A stretch of 64,000 nucleotides of DNA, from positions 16,051,872 to 16,115,871 of the forward strand of contig OZ234497.1 in NCBI GenBank assembly GCA_965153455.1. Reading direction: 5' to 3'. Each line of letters starts with the position of its first letter. The first letter of the stretch is position 1. This stretch comes from Sphagnum compactum. Taxonomy: Eukaryota > Bryophyta > Sphagnopsida > Sphagnales. A program made the position numbers and the translations under genes. This document shows positions 11,401-24,993 of this stretch, piece by piece. The notes beneath the pieces are model-generated. The model searched no databases. It saw only the letters and a program-made list of their open reading frames with translations, and was not told the DNA's origin.

Positions 11401-14117
11401 CTCACCGTTTTTTCACGAGGGCCCCATTGTTTATGGTGTCCAAAGAATAGATGGAGCTCTCCTCTTTGTGCATCTATCACACTGACAAAAATGGAATAGA
11501 GGCAAGAAAGTTATGGGCCCCCCGAAGTAGGGGGGGTTGTTTTCGATCGAACATTTCATAGCCTATTTTTGAACCCCTCAAAAAATCTTTAAATATCACT
11601 TTGTTGCCTTTAGAGTTACAAGATGATTTATAGAGCTTAAGATGATGATTTCAAAGCAATTTAAATCACTCAGTTTGAACAAAAAATGAGAAAGTTATGC
11701 ACTGATGAAGTAAGAGGGGTCAAAATGAAGAAAAATTAAAAAAAACATGTTTCAAAGACGATTTGTAAAGCTTGAGAAGGTGTTCCTATAACATTTTACA
11801 TCACTCAAAATGGAGAAGAATTGAGAAAGATTTGCCAAAGTGTTCAGTGATAAGCTAGTGTTTGATGATGGGCCAGTTTACCCTAATGAATGTTACGCAA
11901 TAGTTAAAGAGTGTCTCCACTCCCAAACATGTTATGTGGAAGGCACCTTACCCTCATTAATATTTTGGCCTCAACAAAAAAAAAAAGGCACCTTACATGG
12001 AAAGTTTCCTAATTTAAAAACTTTAGGTGTAAAGGAGAAACCCTACACCAAAGGGTGCCTCCTTGGCGTTACAAACAAAATCAAAGTCCTTCAAAAATTC
12101 TACCAGTTCTTTACGGTGGGTCGATAACAACCTCGAAAGGGTGGAGTTCTGGTAATTCGGGTGCTGTGCTCAACTCAAGAAGCCTCACATCAGGCCCTCA
12201 TTCTCAAAATGGCCCCCCATTCTCAGTCCTTAGTCCTTACCTTACACAAAGTATCAAAAGAGATTAGCTCTGTTTTCTCTCTCAATCTCTCTCACTCTTT
12301 CCAGAGTTGTTCATGACAAAATATTGTGGACAAAAAAATGGGTTTGCATGCAAAGTCGACTGTCCAAGTGGAAAGTGGTTTTTTTCTTCTTAAGAACATC
12401 TTACCTATTGAGGAGGAAAGAAGAAGAAGAAGACAAGCAAAGAAAAAAGAGAATTCAAGTCAGACAACATGGACTTGAAAAAATGGGGAAAAATACATCT
12501 TTTCTATCTCCTTGTTGAGAGTCTTATAAGCCCCATTGTCAGCCCATGTCGAGGATCCAAACTAATCAGTGTTTTCCAACAATGGATCTACCCAATTGTC
12601 CAATCTTCCTAACTAACGCATGTCCCTCCCGTCTTTACCCCTGTCTTCTGCTTACAACCCAGCTCTACACAGTATGGGCAAAAACAAAAACCTCTCATTC
12701 GGCCTTTGTGCAACCAACACCTTCTCATTAGCTAGAACTATATACAGCTAGCTAGAGACATCTTAGATGATGCACATAAGAAAGAGCACAGCTTCGGTTT
12801 GGCACTAAATTTTAATCAAAGATGCTGCAAAAACAGAGTTCTGCTAGTCAGTCAGGCAATCACTCTATCCTTTTCTTTCCCCATTTCAATGGCCAGCCAC
12901 ACAGAGAGAGAGAGCGAGGCGGATGGATGGATTGGGAGGTCAAGTTGACAATGGCAGGAGGATGTTCAAATTCACCTCTCTTTGCTACCAAATTTTGTAA
13001 TCCCATGGACTACTTTAGTAAATATTGAGATTTGGGTTCTCCTTTCTAATGCTTGGATGTGAAGAAACTTGACAAGTTACTACAACCTTGTAGCTAGCTC
13101 TGAAACCAAATCCAGATGAACGAACCAAGGAGAAGTACAGCTGCAGCTTCCAGATCATTTTAGCCTTCCCTCTTGGTTTATTGCGGACTTCAGACAATGA
13201 GCAGCAAGCACATTGCTGCCTAATGGATCCTAAACCCTAAACCCATCATAAAATGGGAAGGTTTAACCACTAAATGTCAAGGTGAACCAAATTCAACCAC
13301 TTTTCCGCCTTTTTTTTTTTTTTGGGGGAGGGCCTTTCACTGACATTTAGTCATTAAACAAGATTATCAGACATGATGGAAGCATCTAACATGGTTAGGT
13401 AATTTAAATGGATAATGAAATTTTGATCACATAAGCTATTAAGCAGCTGAGAGAAAATGGAGAGTAATCGGTCTCCAACCATCATCACCCATGAATTATT
13501 AGTTCTCACAGTTCAAGCTTAAATTTTGTGGTGTCATCTCAAATTCTACATGTGTCCTTTGCCCACGAGCAGAGCAAAATGAGCTCAATACTCACAACGC
13601 ATAAATCCCCCACTTTCAGATTTATCCTTAAAGTCACCCTCTCTTCACCTCATCTTTGGACCTGCTTTCACCCGCACGCAGTGGTATCCACAAAGTAATG
13701 AAATTTTTATTAAATCTCTCAGTATGAAATGCTGAAACTCAGCATTTGATGCACAAGGTTCAGGAGCAATTATCCTGGTTGTACAGGTACGAGGAGTGAA
13801 AATATATGTAGCAGCAGCAGTGATGGAAAAAGAACTAGTTTCGGTCCCAGTTATTTCGTTTTGTAAAATTTTCATTTTCCAGTTACTGGAAACCCAAAAT
13901 ACAGGTCCCCCAAACTTCATTCATTAGTTGCTTTCTGGAGTCAGACTTCCTAACAGTAGTAAGTAGTGTTCCACTGGCAATCCTTTCAGTCTCCTAACAG
14001 ACAATCCACCTTTTATCACAGCTTTTTTTTATACACGGAAGAGAGAAGCTCCTTTCCCGTACTACATTTTATGCTTAAATGGGTTTTGGTGGGCATGAAA
14101 TCGGACCCACCACGGTG

Positions 14118-14142
14118 TGTACACACACACACACACACACGC
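14118..14142. repeat. (AC)n microsatellite
   Basis: About eleven AC units run uninterrupted, preceded by GTGTGT, so the flank can pair with part of the array. Confidence 0.9.
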
Positions 14143-15449
14143 ATATGCACGTCCGGCGAGGGAAATGATGAAGGATGGGGTTTTATGCTTATGGACAAGG
14201 GTTTCATACTATTTTCTTAAATTGTGTGTTATTTTTTGGCTATGTACCCACCACCGTTTGCCAGTTCTTCTCAAGATTCCGTTCATGACAACAAAGAAAC
14301 AGCTATGAGTTGCTAGCTCATAAAAAATTAAACCGGCAATAACTAATGTGTTGACACCCAAAGATTATTTATATTGTTATTATGAACTAAACTTAACCTC
14401 GGGTGGTGGTGGTGGTTGTTGTTGTTGTAGTAGATGTTGTTGTTTGGCTGACCCACTTTGTGTAAGTGACGCACTTATGTAAGTGAAAAGCTGATGGAAC
14501 AAAAACCCAAAAAAAAAAAAAAAAAAAACAATGTTCAGATGAATTTTTTTAATAAAAAGTTATGATATTATATATAGTAAAGGACGTCGCAATGAAATGA
14601 AGCTTCCCCTGAATCCGTCCCGTCCATGTTATGATATAACATAACAATCAACAATGGTCAAAGGCAGGGCGACAATTTTAGGGTTTAGTTCTCGGGTTGT
14701 TATGACTTGGTGTGAGTGTGACACCATATAAGTTAATGCATGTTTCTGACTCTTTTTGTTTTCATCACCCTCCCCTCCCCTCCCCTCTCTCGTGCAGAAG
14801 AAGCTCATGGTTGGTGTGCCAATAACCCCACTTGGCTTCTTCACTAAGAATAAAATTGAAAAATACCTTGAAATCAGTGTCCAATTTTTTTTAATAAAAA
14901 AATTGGTGAAATACAAAAAAAACTTTATATTAATGCATTTGTACTTCATTATCTATTTTAAAATAATTTAAACCTCCAATTTAAAAAAATCATGATTAGT
15001 TTGGAATTGATAAAGAATGCAATTAATTGTTTTTTAGTGTCATTTTTTAGACCTAATTGCAGAGTGACATTGCCCTGAACAACAGAATACAAAATTGGAA
15101 TCATCCATGTGAAAAAATGTCAGAAAAAAACAAATCATTTGAGAGCTGGAGAGAACTTCTGAAATTTAAATCCTAGTTTCTCAAATTTAATAAAACTTAA
15201 TCCTATTTTTTAGGTGTGTTTTTTAAAAACTATTTCAAGGATGCAGGAATCATCATGTGGGAAGTATGGTGATGTCGGTGACTACGTATTATAATCGAGT
15301 GAGAAGAGACCAATTTGCTGCATAAATCATAAATAAAGAGTCTTTTCACCTTGTGGCTACCCACAAAGAACTTGTGGTTCTCAACAATAAAAGGCCAAAA
15401 ATGCAGAGATTTATAAGAGTTTGGTTCTTAGATTTTTGAGACCCATGGT

Positions 15450-15451
<2 letters not shown>

Positions 15452-15481
<30 letters not shown>
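15452..15481. repeat. (CT)n-(AT)n compound microsatellite
   Basis: A CT run passes directly into an AT run. Confidence 0.9.
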
Positions 15482-15482
<1 letters not shown>

Positions 15483-17789
15483 GAATAATACCTTGAGAAC
15501 CATGGGTTATTTGGTGCCATTTCTAAAACCACCCAACTTCGCCAAAGCTCAAGGACAAAGAACACCCAACATAAAAAAATGTGTTGTGTATACAAGTCAC
15601 TACACAAAATTTCTAGAATCTCTTTGAACATAAGTCTAGACTTACAATTGCACGTTCCCACCTGTTATGCATAAGGATTGGTTCTTAACTACCCGACTTG
15701 ATAATCACCTTGTACAATGCCAAGCTAGGTTCTTGTCTCTAAAGCAAAACCCCAAAACAAAATCTCTCTTCATTTCCTATGCACTTCTCGCAAATTTCAA
15801 CCATAAGACACTTGTAGGTGGCCTTTTTTTGTTCTCATTCTTGGTTGGTTGTTTAGGTGGCAAAAAATTGGAGTGAGTGGATACACATGTGACAAAGATT
15901 CAAGAGTGTAGACAAAAAATTTGATGATTGCTATCACTAGAATCAAAGTGTTGGTAGGCAATTGAGTAAAATAACAAGTAGCTCAAACTAGTGGCCATGC
16001 ATTATGCTTTATCAATTCGAGTTGGTTACTTAATTAATTTCCATCTCAATTGCATTGTGGCTATGGATATTAGGTACCTCCTCAAAATCTAACAACAAAC
16101 CCATTATATTAAAATCTTCGCTAAGAACAATGTGGTACGATTTCCAAAACTTGCCCACCTCCAAACCCTCTTCATATCATCAAAACAAAAGGTATAAACC
16201 CAATTTCATCCTTCATCCTTCAATGTTCAAGCACATTAACCTTGACCATGTGCAATGCCTACATCTAACCACATCTCATGTAAGCAACATGGTATGGAAA
16301 GATTTTAATAGTGAAAAACTACTAAGCATCCATAGCAACAAGAAGTTGCAAATGAAGATTCAAGCAATTGTGAATTTTGTTCTTTAATTTAAAAATTGAA
16401 ACAATGTTCATCATTAATTCAAGCAAAACATGTTCAACCATTGCAATCCTTACAACATTAAATACATTAGAAAAGAATGTGACAAGAGTTATGATGCATG
16501 GATCATTGTGTGAAAAAATTATGTCACAATTGTGTGAAAAAATTAACAATGATTGGATTAGCTTTGTCAATTGCAAGGGCCATGACTGCAATCTAAGCTT
16601 GAGCAACATTGAATTTCATTGTCAACTTGAAAAGACCTCGTTGAGCATCCAAATCCCTTGTTGAAATAATGGAAGTTTAAAAAACCAGGGGAACATATTT
16701 CCCATCCTTAGATTGTCCAGATGGACAAAGGGTGTAATAAAATCCCTTGAAGACCTCCAAATGATGAGGAAATGTCATCTCTAAATTTGCCTACATCTAA
16801 TATTGGGGATAACAATCCCTATGATATCCAAAATTAATTGTTCAAGAAATCAAACATTCAACTCATTAGTTAATCTTTCAACTCTACTTCAACCATTTAG
16901 CAAACAAGTGTCAATCATCCAAGGTTGCATTAGAAATTTTTTTTAAAATCAAAGGGGTAAGGTTCATACACATGCATCTAGGTCATTTGCATCACCAAAC
17001 AAATACAACACATCTCTATCCCAAACCCAAAACCACACTTATTAGTTGCAAAATGGAAACATCACACCAACTTTGCAATACATTTAACAACAAATGCATT
17101 CAAGTTTAAATTTTAAAAATATTGAAAGGTAGCTCTACCATACACTAGCAAAATTTCTGGATGTCATTTCACATAATGGAAACCCAACATAGTTGCCTTT
17201 ATCATTTAATAAACAACAGAAGCATGCAACATAGGTCTTAAATCCAATTACATTGAATGACAAAATTTAAAGGGGTTAAGCACTCATTAATAAAAGGTTG
17301 TGTGCTTGTCACATTAAGAACATTTGCTCATGCCATATGATTGGTGAAAATTGAGTGCAATGAGCCCATGTCTTTTCACCATTTACAACAAATGTAAGAA
17401 GTTCTATAAAATTCATGTTGTAATTCATCACCCATTTCATATGGATTTATTGTTGGTCCCCTTCTAACAACCCATGAAAGGACTAGAGCCCATCACCTTG
17501 GAAGGAAGAAACAATGTCACAATACAAACAATATATTTAACCTTGGTGGACCTTCATTGTAACTATGAAATCACAAATGAAAAAATCTCTCATTCGAACA
17601 AATTTTAAGAGGGATTGCAAGATCTCCATCAATGATAGGACACATGCAAGTCCCAATGGCAAAGTATGATGGAAAGAATGCCCAAGTTTGTTTTTTAGTA
17701 ACATGATACATCACACATCACCAAAAAACACATTAGACATATGAAAGACACCATAAACATTTGTATGCATACAAATGTTGATTATACCA

Positions 17790-18345
17790 TTTCACAACTA
17801 ACAACATATAAGGATCTTGAATGAAATTCAACATTTAGTCATCAAATTCAACATTTATAAATGAATTTCAACATTTACATATCGATTTAGCAGTTGCAAA
17901 TGAAATTTCGCAACTCCCAACTAATTTCAACTTTTGTAAATTGAATCTAGCATTTGTAAATGAATTTCAACATATGCAAATCAAATTCATCATCTCTAGA
18001 TTAATTTCAAAATTTGGTCATCAAAGTTAGACTTTGCAAATCAAATGAAACATCTTCAAAGAAAATGCAAAATGTGCAAATCAAATTCACCCTTTACAAA
18101 TCAAATCAAATATCTATAAATTAATTTCAACATCGTAGATCAAATTCATTGTCTCCAAATTAATTTCAACATCGTAGATCAAATTCATTGTCTCCAAATT
18201 AATTTCAACATTTGGTCATTTAAATCAACCTTTGCAAATTACATCCAACATTTGCAAATCAATTTGAACATCTAGCAATATCATTTAACCTATGCAAATT
18301 AAATTCAACATGTGCAAATCAAATCCACTTTCCCATTTAGCAAAT
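17790..18345. repeat. Degenerate ~20-bp satellite array
   Basis: Variants of a unit close to AATTTCAACATTTGCAAATC recur every 19-21 bp for about 550 bp, with strong divergence between units. Inside it a 39-bp double unit is duplicated exactly (18121-18159 and 18160-18198, core ACATCGTAGATCAAATTC), a small higher-order repeat. No coding content. Confidence 0.85.
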
Positions 18346-18960
18346 GAAATTTTAAAAAGGATCTCCAAATGAATCTAAAGGAACTACCATTGAATTATGA
18401 AAATGCCAATTAGGGTTAAAAAATTGGCCTTTGCCTCTAATTTTCATCAAGTACATTCAAACTTGTTGCCTTTACCATACAACCAACAACTTAAGCTTGT
18501 TTTTGCCCAAATTGGTGCATTCATTCAAATTTCTTGGACTATATTATTCTAGTGACAATGTTTCATTGGAATTGCTAATGTAGGATGGGATTTTGATGAT
18601 CGTCTCTATGACAATTCCATAGCCATTCCGCATTATAATTTGTCATATATCAAATTTCATTTTAGAATCATTTCTTATTGTTTGTCTTGCACCCTTTCAA
18701 TCTTTTCGTCTATTTGTATCTTGTTACTTTTCTTACATCCTTTCAATGTTTTTTTTTGGGTCTATTAAATCTTGCTGTGAATTTATTTAATGAATCAGAC
18801 TTTCATTGACAGGAATGAAAGAAAATATTAGTGGAACAAAATGACATATAGTAAAATTTATAAAATTTAATCTTTTGAAAAGACAAAATTGATTACAACA
18901 AAATATTATGTCCACAAAAAATATATAAATTATTGTCACTTGTAATGTGAAGCAACGTGT

Positions 18961-19255
18961 AAGCCAAATTAAACAACTAATACGAAAACAACTGTGGAAC
19001 TTGCATTCAAATATGGGGTTTTGTCATTTCACTAACAATGTTTAAAGCCAAAATTGATGCATTCATTCAAATTTCTTGGACTATGCTATTAAACAAGCAA
19101 CTTGAAAATAACAATGTAAAACTTGCATTCAATTATGAAGCTTTGCCATTTCACAAACAATGTCTCAAGCCAAAATTGGTGCCATTCATTCAAATTTCTT
19201 GGACTATTGTTAAACAAACAACGTGAAAACAACAATGTGGAACTTGCTTTAAGTT
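18961..19255 (+). repeat. ~121-bp tandem repeat
   Basis: Two full copies (about 19020-19140 and 19141-19255) share TTCATTCAAATTTCTTGGAC and the string GAAAACAACAATGTGGAACT or a close variant. A partial copy lies at 18961-19019, and a further diverged fragment near 18490-18550 carries the same TTCATTCAAATTTCTTGGAC core. Short open frames across it arise because the unit length leaves a frame open. Confidence 0.85.
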
Positions 19256-19699
19256 TTTGCTTTTACAATTCATGTAATGCAAAGTTCAAACATAGAAAAC
19301 AAGAGCAAGTTAAACCTTTGTAACTTGGATTAAATTAGAGTTAGCTTGCATCACCATGTAAACAACAAACATGATATATTTTCATGATTCTTTTGAGAGG
19401 CTCCAACATGGACATCCATTTAATTTTCACATTTTTCATAATTTTATTCATCTTGGGTAAAAGTAAGTTGTGGTGACCCTTTTTATGTAATCACATCAAT
19501 GTATTGTCATAATTCTAGGTGGTGTGTTTTTGAATTTAAACATGTCAAAATCAAGGAGTTTCACAATGTTTTGCATTTAACAATAAAACATAACTTGGGA
19601 AATAAAATACATAGCTATGCTTTACTATAACAAAATACAAGTATGATTTTTACTATGTATTCATGGCGGATTATAATATATTTATATAAATTAAAATAC

Positions 19700-20110
19700 C
19701 TATAATTGTGCATTGAAAAATGTAAATATACTCCCAAAAAATTGAAATGAATGAAAACCTTTGTGAATTTTTTGATATTTATTTCACATGTGATCCCACA
19801 TATTTTGAAACATATTTCTGAACCACGTGAAAATTTTAATAATTTTCATGTCACAAATGGGGTTTTTCACAAATAATCAATTTGAAATGGAAGGTGATAA
19901 CCAATGTGAATTAGGCCAATGCATAAAATGCATTTGGAACATTTATTTGAATTATTAATGAAACTAAATAATAACGCAATTTAGAATGATAAATGAATAA
20001 ATTTATATCAGAAATGCACCCATAGTTCTTTGAATTTAAATGACTAAATTTATTTCATTTTTTAAAATAATATTAGATGACATTAGTTTTGTGAAATTCA
20101 TAATCCTAAG
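19700..20110 (+). repeat. Dispersed repeat A, copy 1
   Basis: Resembles 38850-40090 in order and orientation. Shared blocks are a GATTGAAATGA-like start, ATTTTAATAATTTTCATGTC versus TTTGATAATTTTCATATC, a GGAAGGTGATAA-like block, the TATACCCATGATTCCTTG-like block near 20018, and GCTCAAACACCA near 20111. The second copy carries a 771-bp insertion that this copy lacks. I cannot place the family: no coding domain is visible. Confidence 0.6.
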
Positions 20111-20824
20111 GCTCAAACACCAAAAGTTAAACCCAAATTAAATGCACCATATGTCGAAAGTAATTATATTGTATATATTACAATATTAAACCCGTAAAGG
20201 TTTGAAAAGGGTTCATTGTAACTTGCTAAATGACCCAAATGTCATTTTGTTGAGTGGTTGAAATAACCATGTGTACTCATCATCAACATTTCAATTTGTG
20301 CAATGAAAATCAAATCCACCAACTTGATTAAGCTACCATGTTAGTCCTATGAACAACATAGTGAATCACATCCATGGAAAAGGATGCCAAACATCTTTGA
20401 TTTGTTTGGTAATTTCACTTTCCAACCTTGAAACACATTCACCCCATTTGGTCCAAAACACAAGAGCTTCTTGGATAATTCTTCCCTTGTTGACCCCTCA
20501 CCTTTTAATAATGCATTCATAATCACTTTAGTGAGGTTGCTAAAAACCTAATCCATCAACAATCATCTCAACACATACTAAAATAGGTACCTTAGATTTG
20601 CACATGTATACATTTGCACAACTCCAATACTTGTTATCAACAATATAACCTTGTCACAAAAACATGCTATGAACTAGCCACATTGTATAATAACATTTTG
20701 GATTTGGATGTACATGCATTCAACAAGGATCCAATTAGCTATACCATATTAGTGCATGGTGGGATTGTTTAGGACCCCTAGGCCAACCAACAATGTGCAT
20801 ACAAAGATTCATGTTCCAACATGC
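20111..20824. other. AT-rich spacer, no gene
   Basis: No coding, RNA or repeat signal that I can support. Confidence 0.5.
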
Positions 20825-21690
20825 GGTGCATTCACAATAAAAGGAGCCAGTTGGCCCAAGGTGTAGGTCCTTTCTAAGGACTATGTTTTTTCAAGTTTGA
20901 AACATGGCCTCCATGTTTTGGATAGGGCCCATTATAGGATGATAGTGCCAACTTCAAAAGTTTAATTGACATGTGTTTCCATGAATTTTCAAGCAACATG
21001 TAATTAAGCTTATTTTTTTAATGATAAATTTTCAAGTAAATCAAATGTGTAAATTTCAACAAAAGTACACATTTAAATATTTTATAAATAATATGTGTTT
21101 CAAACCTTCAATGATACATTATACATTGAATTTATCAAACATACCTTTCTTTAACATCATTCACCAAAAAAACAAGTAATTTTATATAACACATTCAATA
21201 TTCATGAAAATGCAACCTTTTTTTTCTTATACTAATTTTTTTTTTCTTTGAGAAAGTTTTTCAAATTATGTATTTTTGATGATTAAAAGCACATTTAGAC
21301 ACTAAAAAAGGACTATCATGGATAATTAAAATAAAACATATATTCAAAATTTTAATGATACCATGCCCTCATAATCATCAATATAAGGTCATCCACAATT
21401 TTTCAGAATTAATGGTTTGGTTTTACATAAAATAAAGGACGTTCAAAATTTTAACACCTAGTCCACATCAAACTATCCACTTAGATTACTATACAATTTA
21501 TGACCAATGAAACATATCGAAATTGCACAAAATTCATTGTGATGAAAATTCATAAATATATAAACATTTTGAAAGTGATTTCATTAAATTATAATCCTTA
21601 CAAGTCATGTAATCATTTTTCAAAGTCATGGGGGTGTAGGATTTTATGTGTGTACACGTAGTCCTTGGTTCATTTTATAATGAATGCACC
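20825..21690. mobile_element. Candidate TIR element (866 bp, non-coding)
   Basis: The ends 20825-20849 and 21666-21690 are inverted repeats matching at 21 of 25 positions, both starting GGTGCATTCA. No transposase frame lies inside, so it would be a MITE-like non-autonomous element. A target duplication is not clear: ATG lies outside both ends, one base apart in register. The terminus resembles those of the elements at 27818-28042 and 39181-39951, which also carry a GGG..ATTCAC-like end. Confidence 0.5.
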
Positions 21691-24600
21691 CCATGGGCCA
21701 ACCATTTGTAAGAACATGAAACAAGGTTTTCATTTGAAGAACTTTCAGACTCCTTTCACCTATAGGTTGCATCACAAGTTTGGACAAATATTGATTTAAG
21801 ACCCATCTAAACATACAATTTCATGTTTTTCAAATGTTAATAGTCCATTGCAATGTTTTTCTCACCTTTCTTCACCCCAAGCTTAATCAATCTTAGATTA
21901 CAATCCTAAAACCCTAATGCACTAAATTAAATTGTCCACTTGCAAACAAAATCTTTTCCTTGTTCTTAATCAAAAAATAGACCCTACATTTCACATGTGG
22001 ATAAACCCACCATTTAACACTAAACCTTCAACTTTTGCTACCCACTCAATCTGAAACTTTTGTGTGCTATCATAAGATTTTTAAAGATTCTTCTCATCTT
22101 CTGTTTCTTTGAAGGCGTGTTAACCTTTCAATCAAACAAGTCAACATTATAAGGTGAGCTAGAATGTGAATTTGACAACTCCACAATTTCTTCAAAGTCT
22201 ATGGACTTGGGAAGGAATGCTAGAAAATCAAACTTGAAAAGAGGTGTTTTGGGAAGGACTTTAGAACCATTGAACATGGAATTAAAGGTTTGTAGATTGT
22301 CTTGTGCAATTTTAGTTTCATCAAAGCACATAGCTTTAGTGGAAGTTTGTTCCGTTGTGAACTGTCAAATGTCCACCTTCATATCACTGAGAATTTAGCA
22401 CTATTTCCAATGGAAGTCGTGGAGCAGCAAATGGGGGGACAAGCAAAGGGACTCACTTATCTGCTAAGGGAAGTTATTCTTTGTATATTTTTATGACAAC
22501 TTACAAAATCAAGAAAAGGAGGCTGCACTTTTCTAAAAGGAGACTTCAAACCATTTAAGGAATTGGATGATTGAATAAACATGGTGGACATTGGAATTAG
22601 ACACAAGGACTAAAATCATTGTGAGCTTTGGGATCCTAGACGAGTTGAAGTAGTAAAAGATTAATGATGGCATAGAAAAACTTCAAAGATAAGAAAAATG
22701 GCACAAATTCAAAAACAAATAAGAACTAAAAAAAATTCAACAAAATCATGTGACTTTTATAAATCTATGAAACCTTCCCTAACCATGGTCAACAACAAGA
22801 ACATGATCAAAACAATGACACGCACAAAAAGGTAATGTGAACATAAGCCTATCAATTTGGGATAATAAAACCATAAAAAAAAGTGAAGAAATAGCAACAA
22901 GCTTTGAGTTGGCTTGGGAGGAAAAATGTTTTGACAATTTCACACTTTTTAGATCCAAATCAACAAAAATGATATTTGGGAATTGGACGACTAAGAGTGC
23001 CTACAACCATGCTAAAAGTCAAAACTTCCAAATTCATTGAAAATTAATGAAAAAGAAGTGACATACCTACAACCATGTGAATGTCATCTTCATTGGAATC
23101 ACCTTTGCTAATGTGCCCCCAAGTTCCTTAAAAAACCCATATGTGAGTCCAATAATGAAACAAAGAAAAGAGTCAGGGCATGTTCCTTAGCTTGTAGCAC
23201 TTCTAGGGTAAGAGGGTATGTCAGAGCTTTGGGATGGGACTAGAACAAATTCATAAGCAATAGTTCAAAATGGAATCAACTTGCACAACCAAGGAAAGAG
23301 GGCGGTTAGTGCAAGTTGAATGCAAGTGGTGCAACAAATTTAATAAGGACAACTTTAAGCACAAGCTTTACACGACCCACAACCTTTGAAAAGAGACACC
23401 ACTCCCCTCCTTATAATATACTCTGTGATTCTTCGTAGGGGCTACATCCAAATGACACCTTTTCCCTGGAGTCCCAAATGGGAGTCCCAAAATTAAAACT
23501 TTTACTGTCTCGAAACTTTAGATGCTCATATCTTCTTCAAATTAAGCTCGTTTGGAGCAAGCAAGGGTAATATCTTATAGCCCTCAAAAAAAATGTTCCA
23601 AGGTGTATTGCACATCCCAATCGGAGATGATTTGACCCTTATTCTAAAAGAATTTATGAGAATTTGATTCTCGACCTTTCTTTTAGTCATAACTCATGCA
23701 TTTCAAGTTTAAATGAACAATGTGAAAGCACTTTAAGCATCTACACTTCAAGGTCTTTTCCAATGGTTTCTTAAGGGCCCAATTTGGTACTTGTTTACCC
23801 TTTCAACTAAGATTCTAAGTATTCAGGACTCTCACACAACTATAACTCCCAAAATGGGAATGCACTTGGGAGTCATTAGGCTCAATCTCTTGCATTCTCC
23901 CCCACTTGTGAGAGTGTGTTTCATCTTGAACACACTATTTTGGCCTCATGTGCCCTTGCACTACACATTTAGTCACAAATCTGATCTTAGGGTTGCAACA
24001 TTTGCCATGTCAAATGATCTGTCTTTCCATATTTTGAAAGTTGAAATGACCACTAACATTAATTTACCATATTGTTAAAGGTAAAAACATTGTGGGAATA
24101 AAACAAAAGCATCTAGAACATTGTTGAAGTCTTGAAATTGTGAATATTTGTTTTAACTTTCAAAAGTTGATAAATCCTGCCAATGCAAATGCACTAGCAA
24201 TAAGGACTCCATTGGGATTTTAATGATCCCAACTACACATAACAAAAAAATAAATTATAATTTTAGGTTGAAGGGTCAATAATGGAGGCTTGGAATTGTT
24301 CGCAAAACAACTCTGAAAAGGAGCTTGACGAGTCATCAATGTCAATGGGTTTAGCGTTTCAATATCAACAAGGCGATGTTCTGATCCCCTCACTTGCTAT
24401 AACACACATCCTCCTACTGATATGGATGAATGCCATGGGCATGGTGTCATGGCCTTCATCTTCATCCAACCCCATTCAAGGTGAAACAAAGTTCCAAACT
24501 CATGTCTACCTCATTGCACCTCCCCCAACGAAAGTTGAAAATATGCACTAGTTTGCTTGAACAAAAAAGGTTGCTTATGAGGTCTCTATAAAACATGTAC

Positions 24601-24958
24601 CCATTAACATGTACCAAATGGGTAAGGTCTTTGTCCCTTTTATACCAATTTCAAGTCCTACAAGTCAGCTATGAATAACCCATCCCAAGACCCTTGTTGA
24701 TAAGGGGCCATTTTCTCAATAACTAGCCAACACTAGAGTAAGTGAACCAACAACCATCAGGAATGGATGGTGATATCATGATATACGCAAGCAAATGAAA
24801 GGGTACCCACAATCCAGATATGGAGGTTTGCTGATTTGTTCAATCTCTGCAGTTGGTATAACAACACTGCCATCTACCCATGGCTGGCTCATGGCTTGCC
24901 AGCCACTTTGTTTTGCGGTAAGTGTGATTGCAAAAAGTAATGAGTTTTCTTTCTTAAT

Positions 24959-24960
<2 letters not shown>

Positions 24961-24991
<31 letters not shown>
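24961..24991. repeat. (TG)n microsatellite
   Basis: About fifteen uninterrupted TG units. Confidence 0.9.

Positions 24992-24993
<2 letters not shown>

Larger units (their letters stand above)
8453..17789. other. Gene-poor spacer with microsatellites
   Basis: I see no gene. Open frames are short and carry no recognisable motif. A 183-codon frame at 10618-11169 begins at TTG, is T/C-rich and looks like chance. Simple repeats include AAT near 9836-9852, AC near 14118-14142, GGT/TTG near 14401-14450, poly-A near 14509-14528 and a CT run passing into AT near 15452-15481. A GC-rich T/C tract lies at 14763-14790. Confidence 0.5.
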
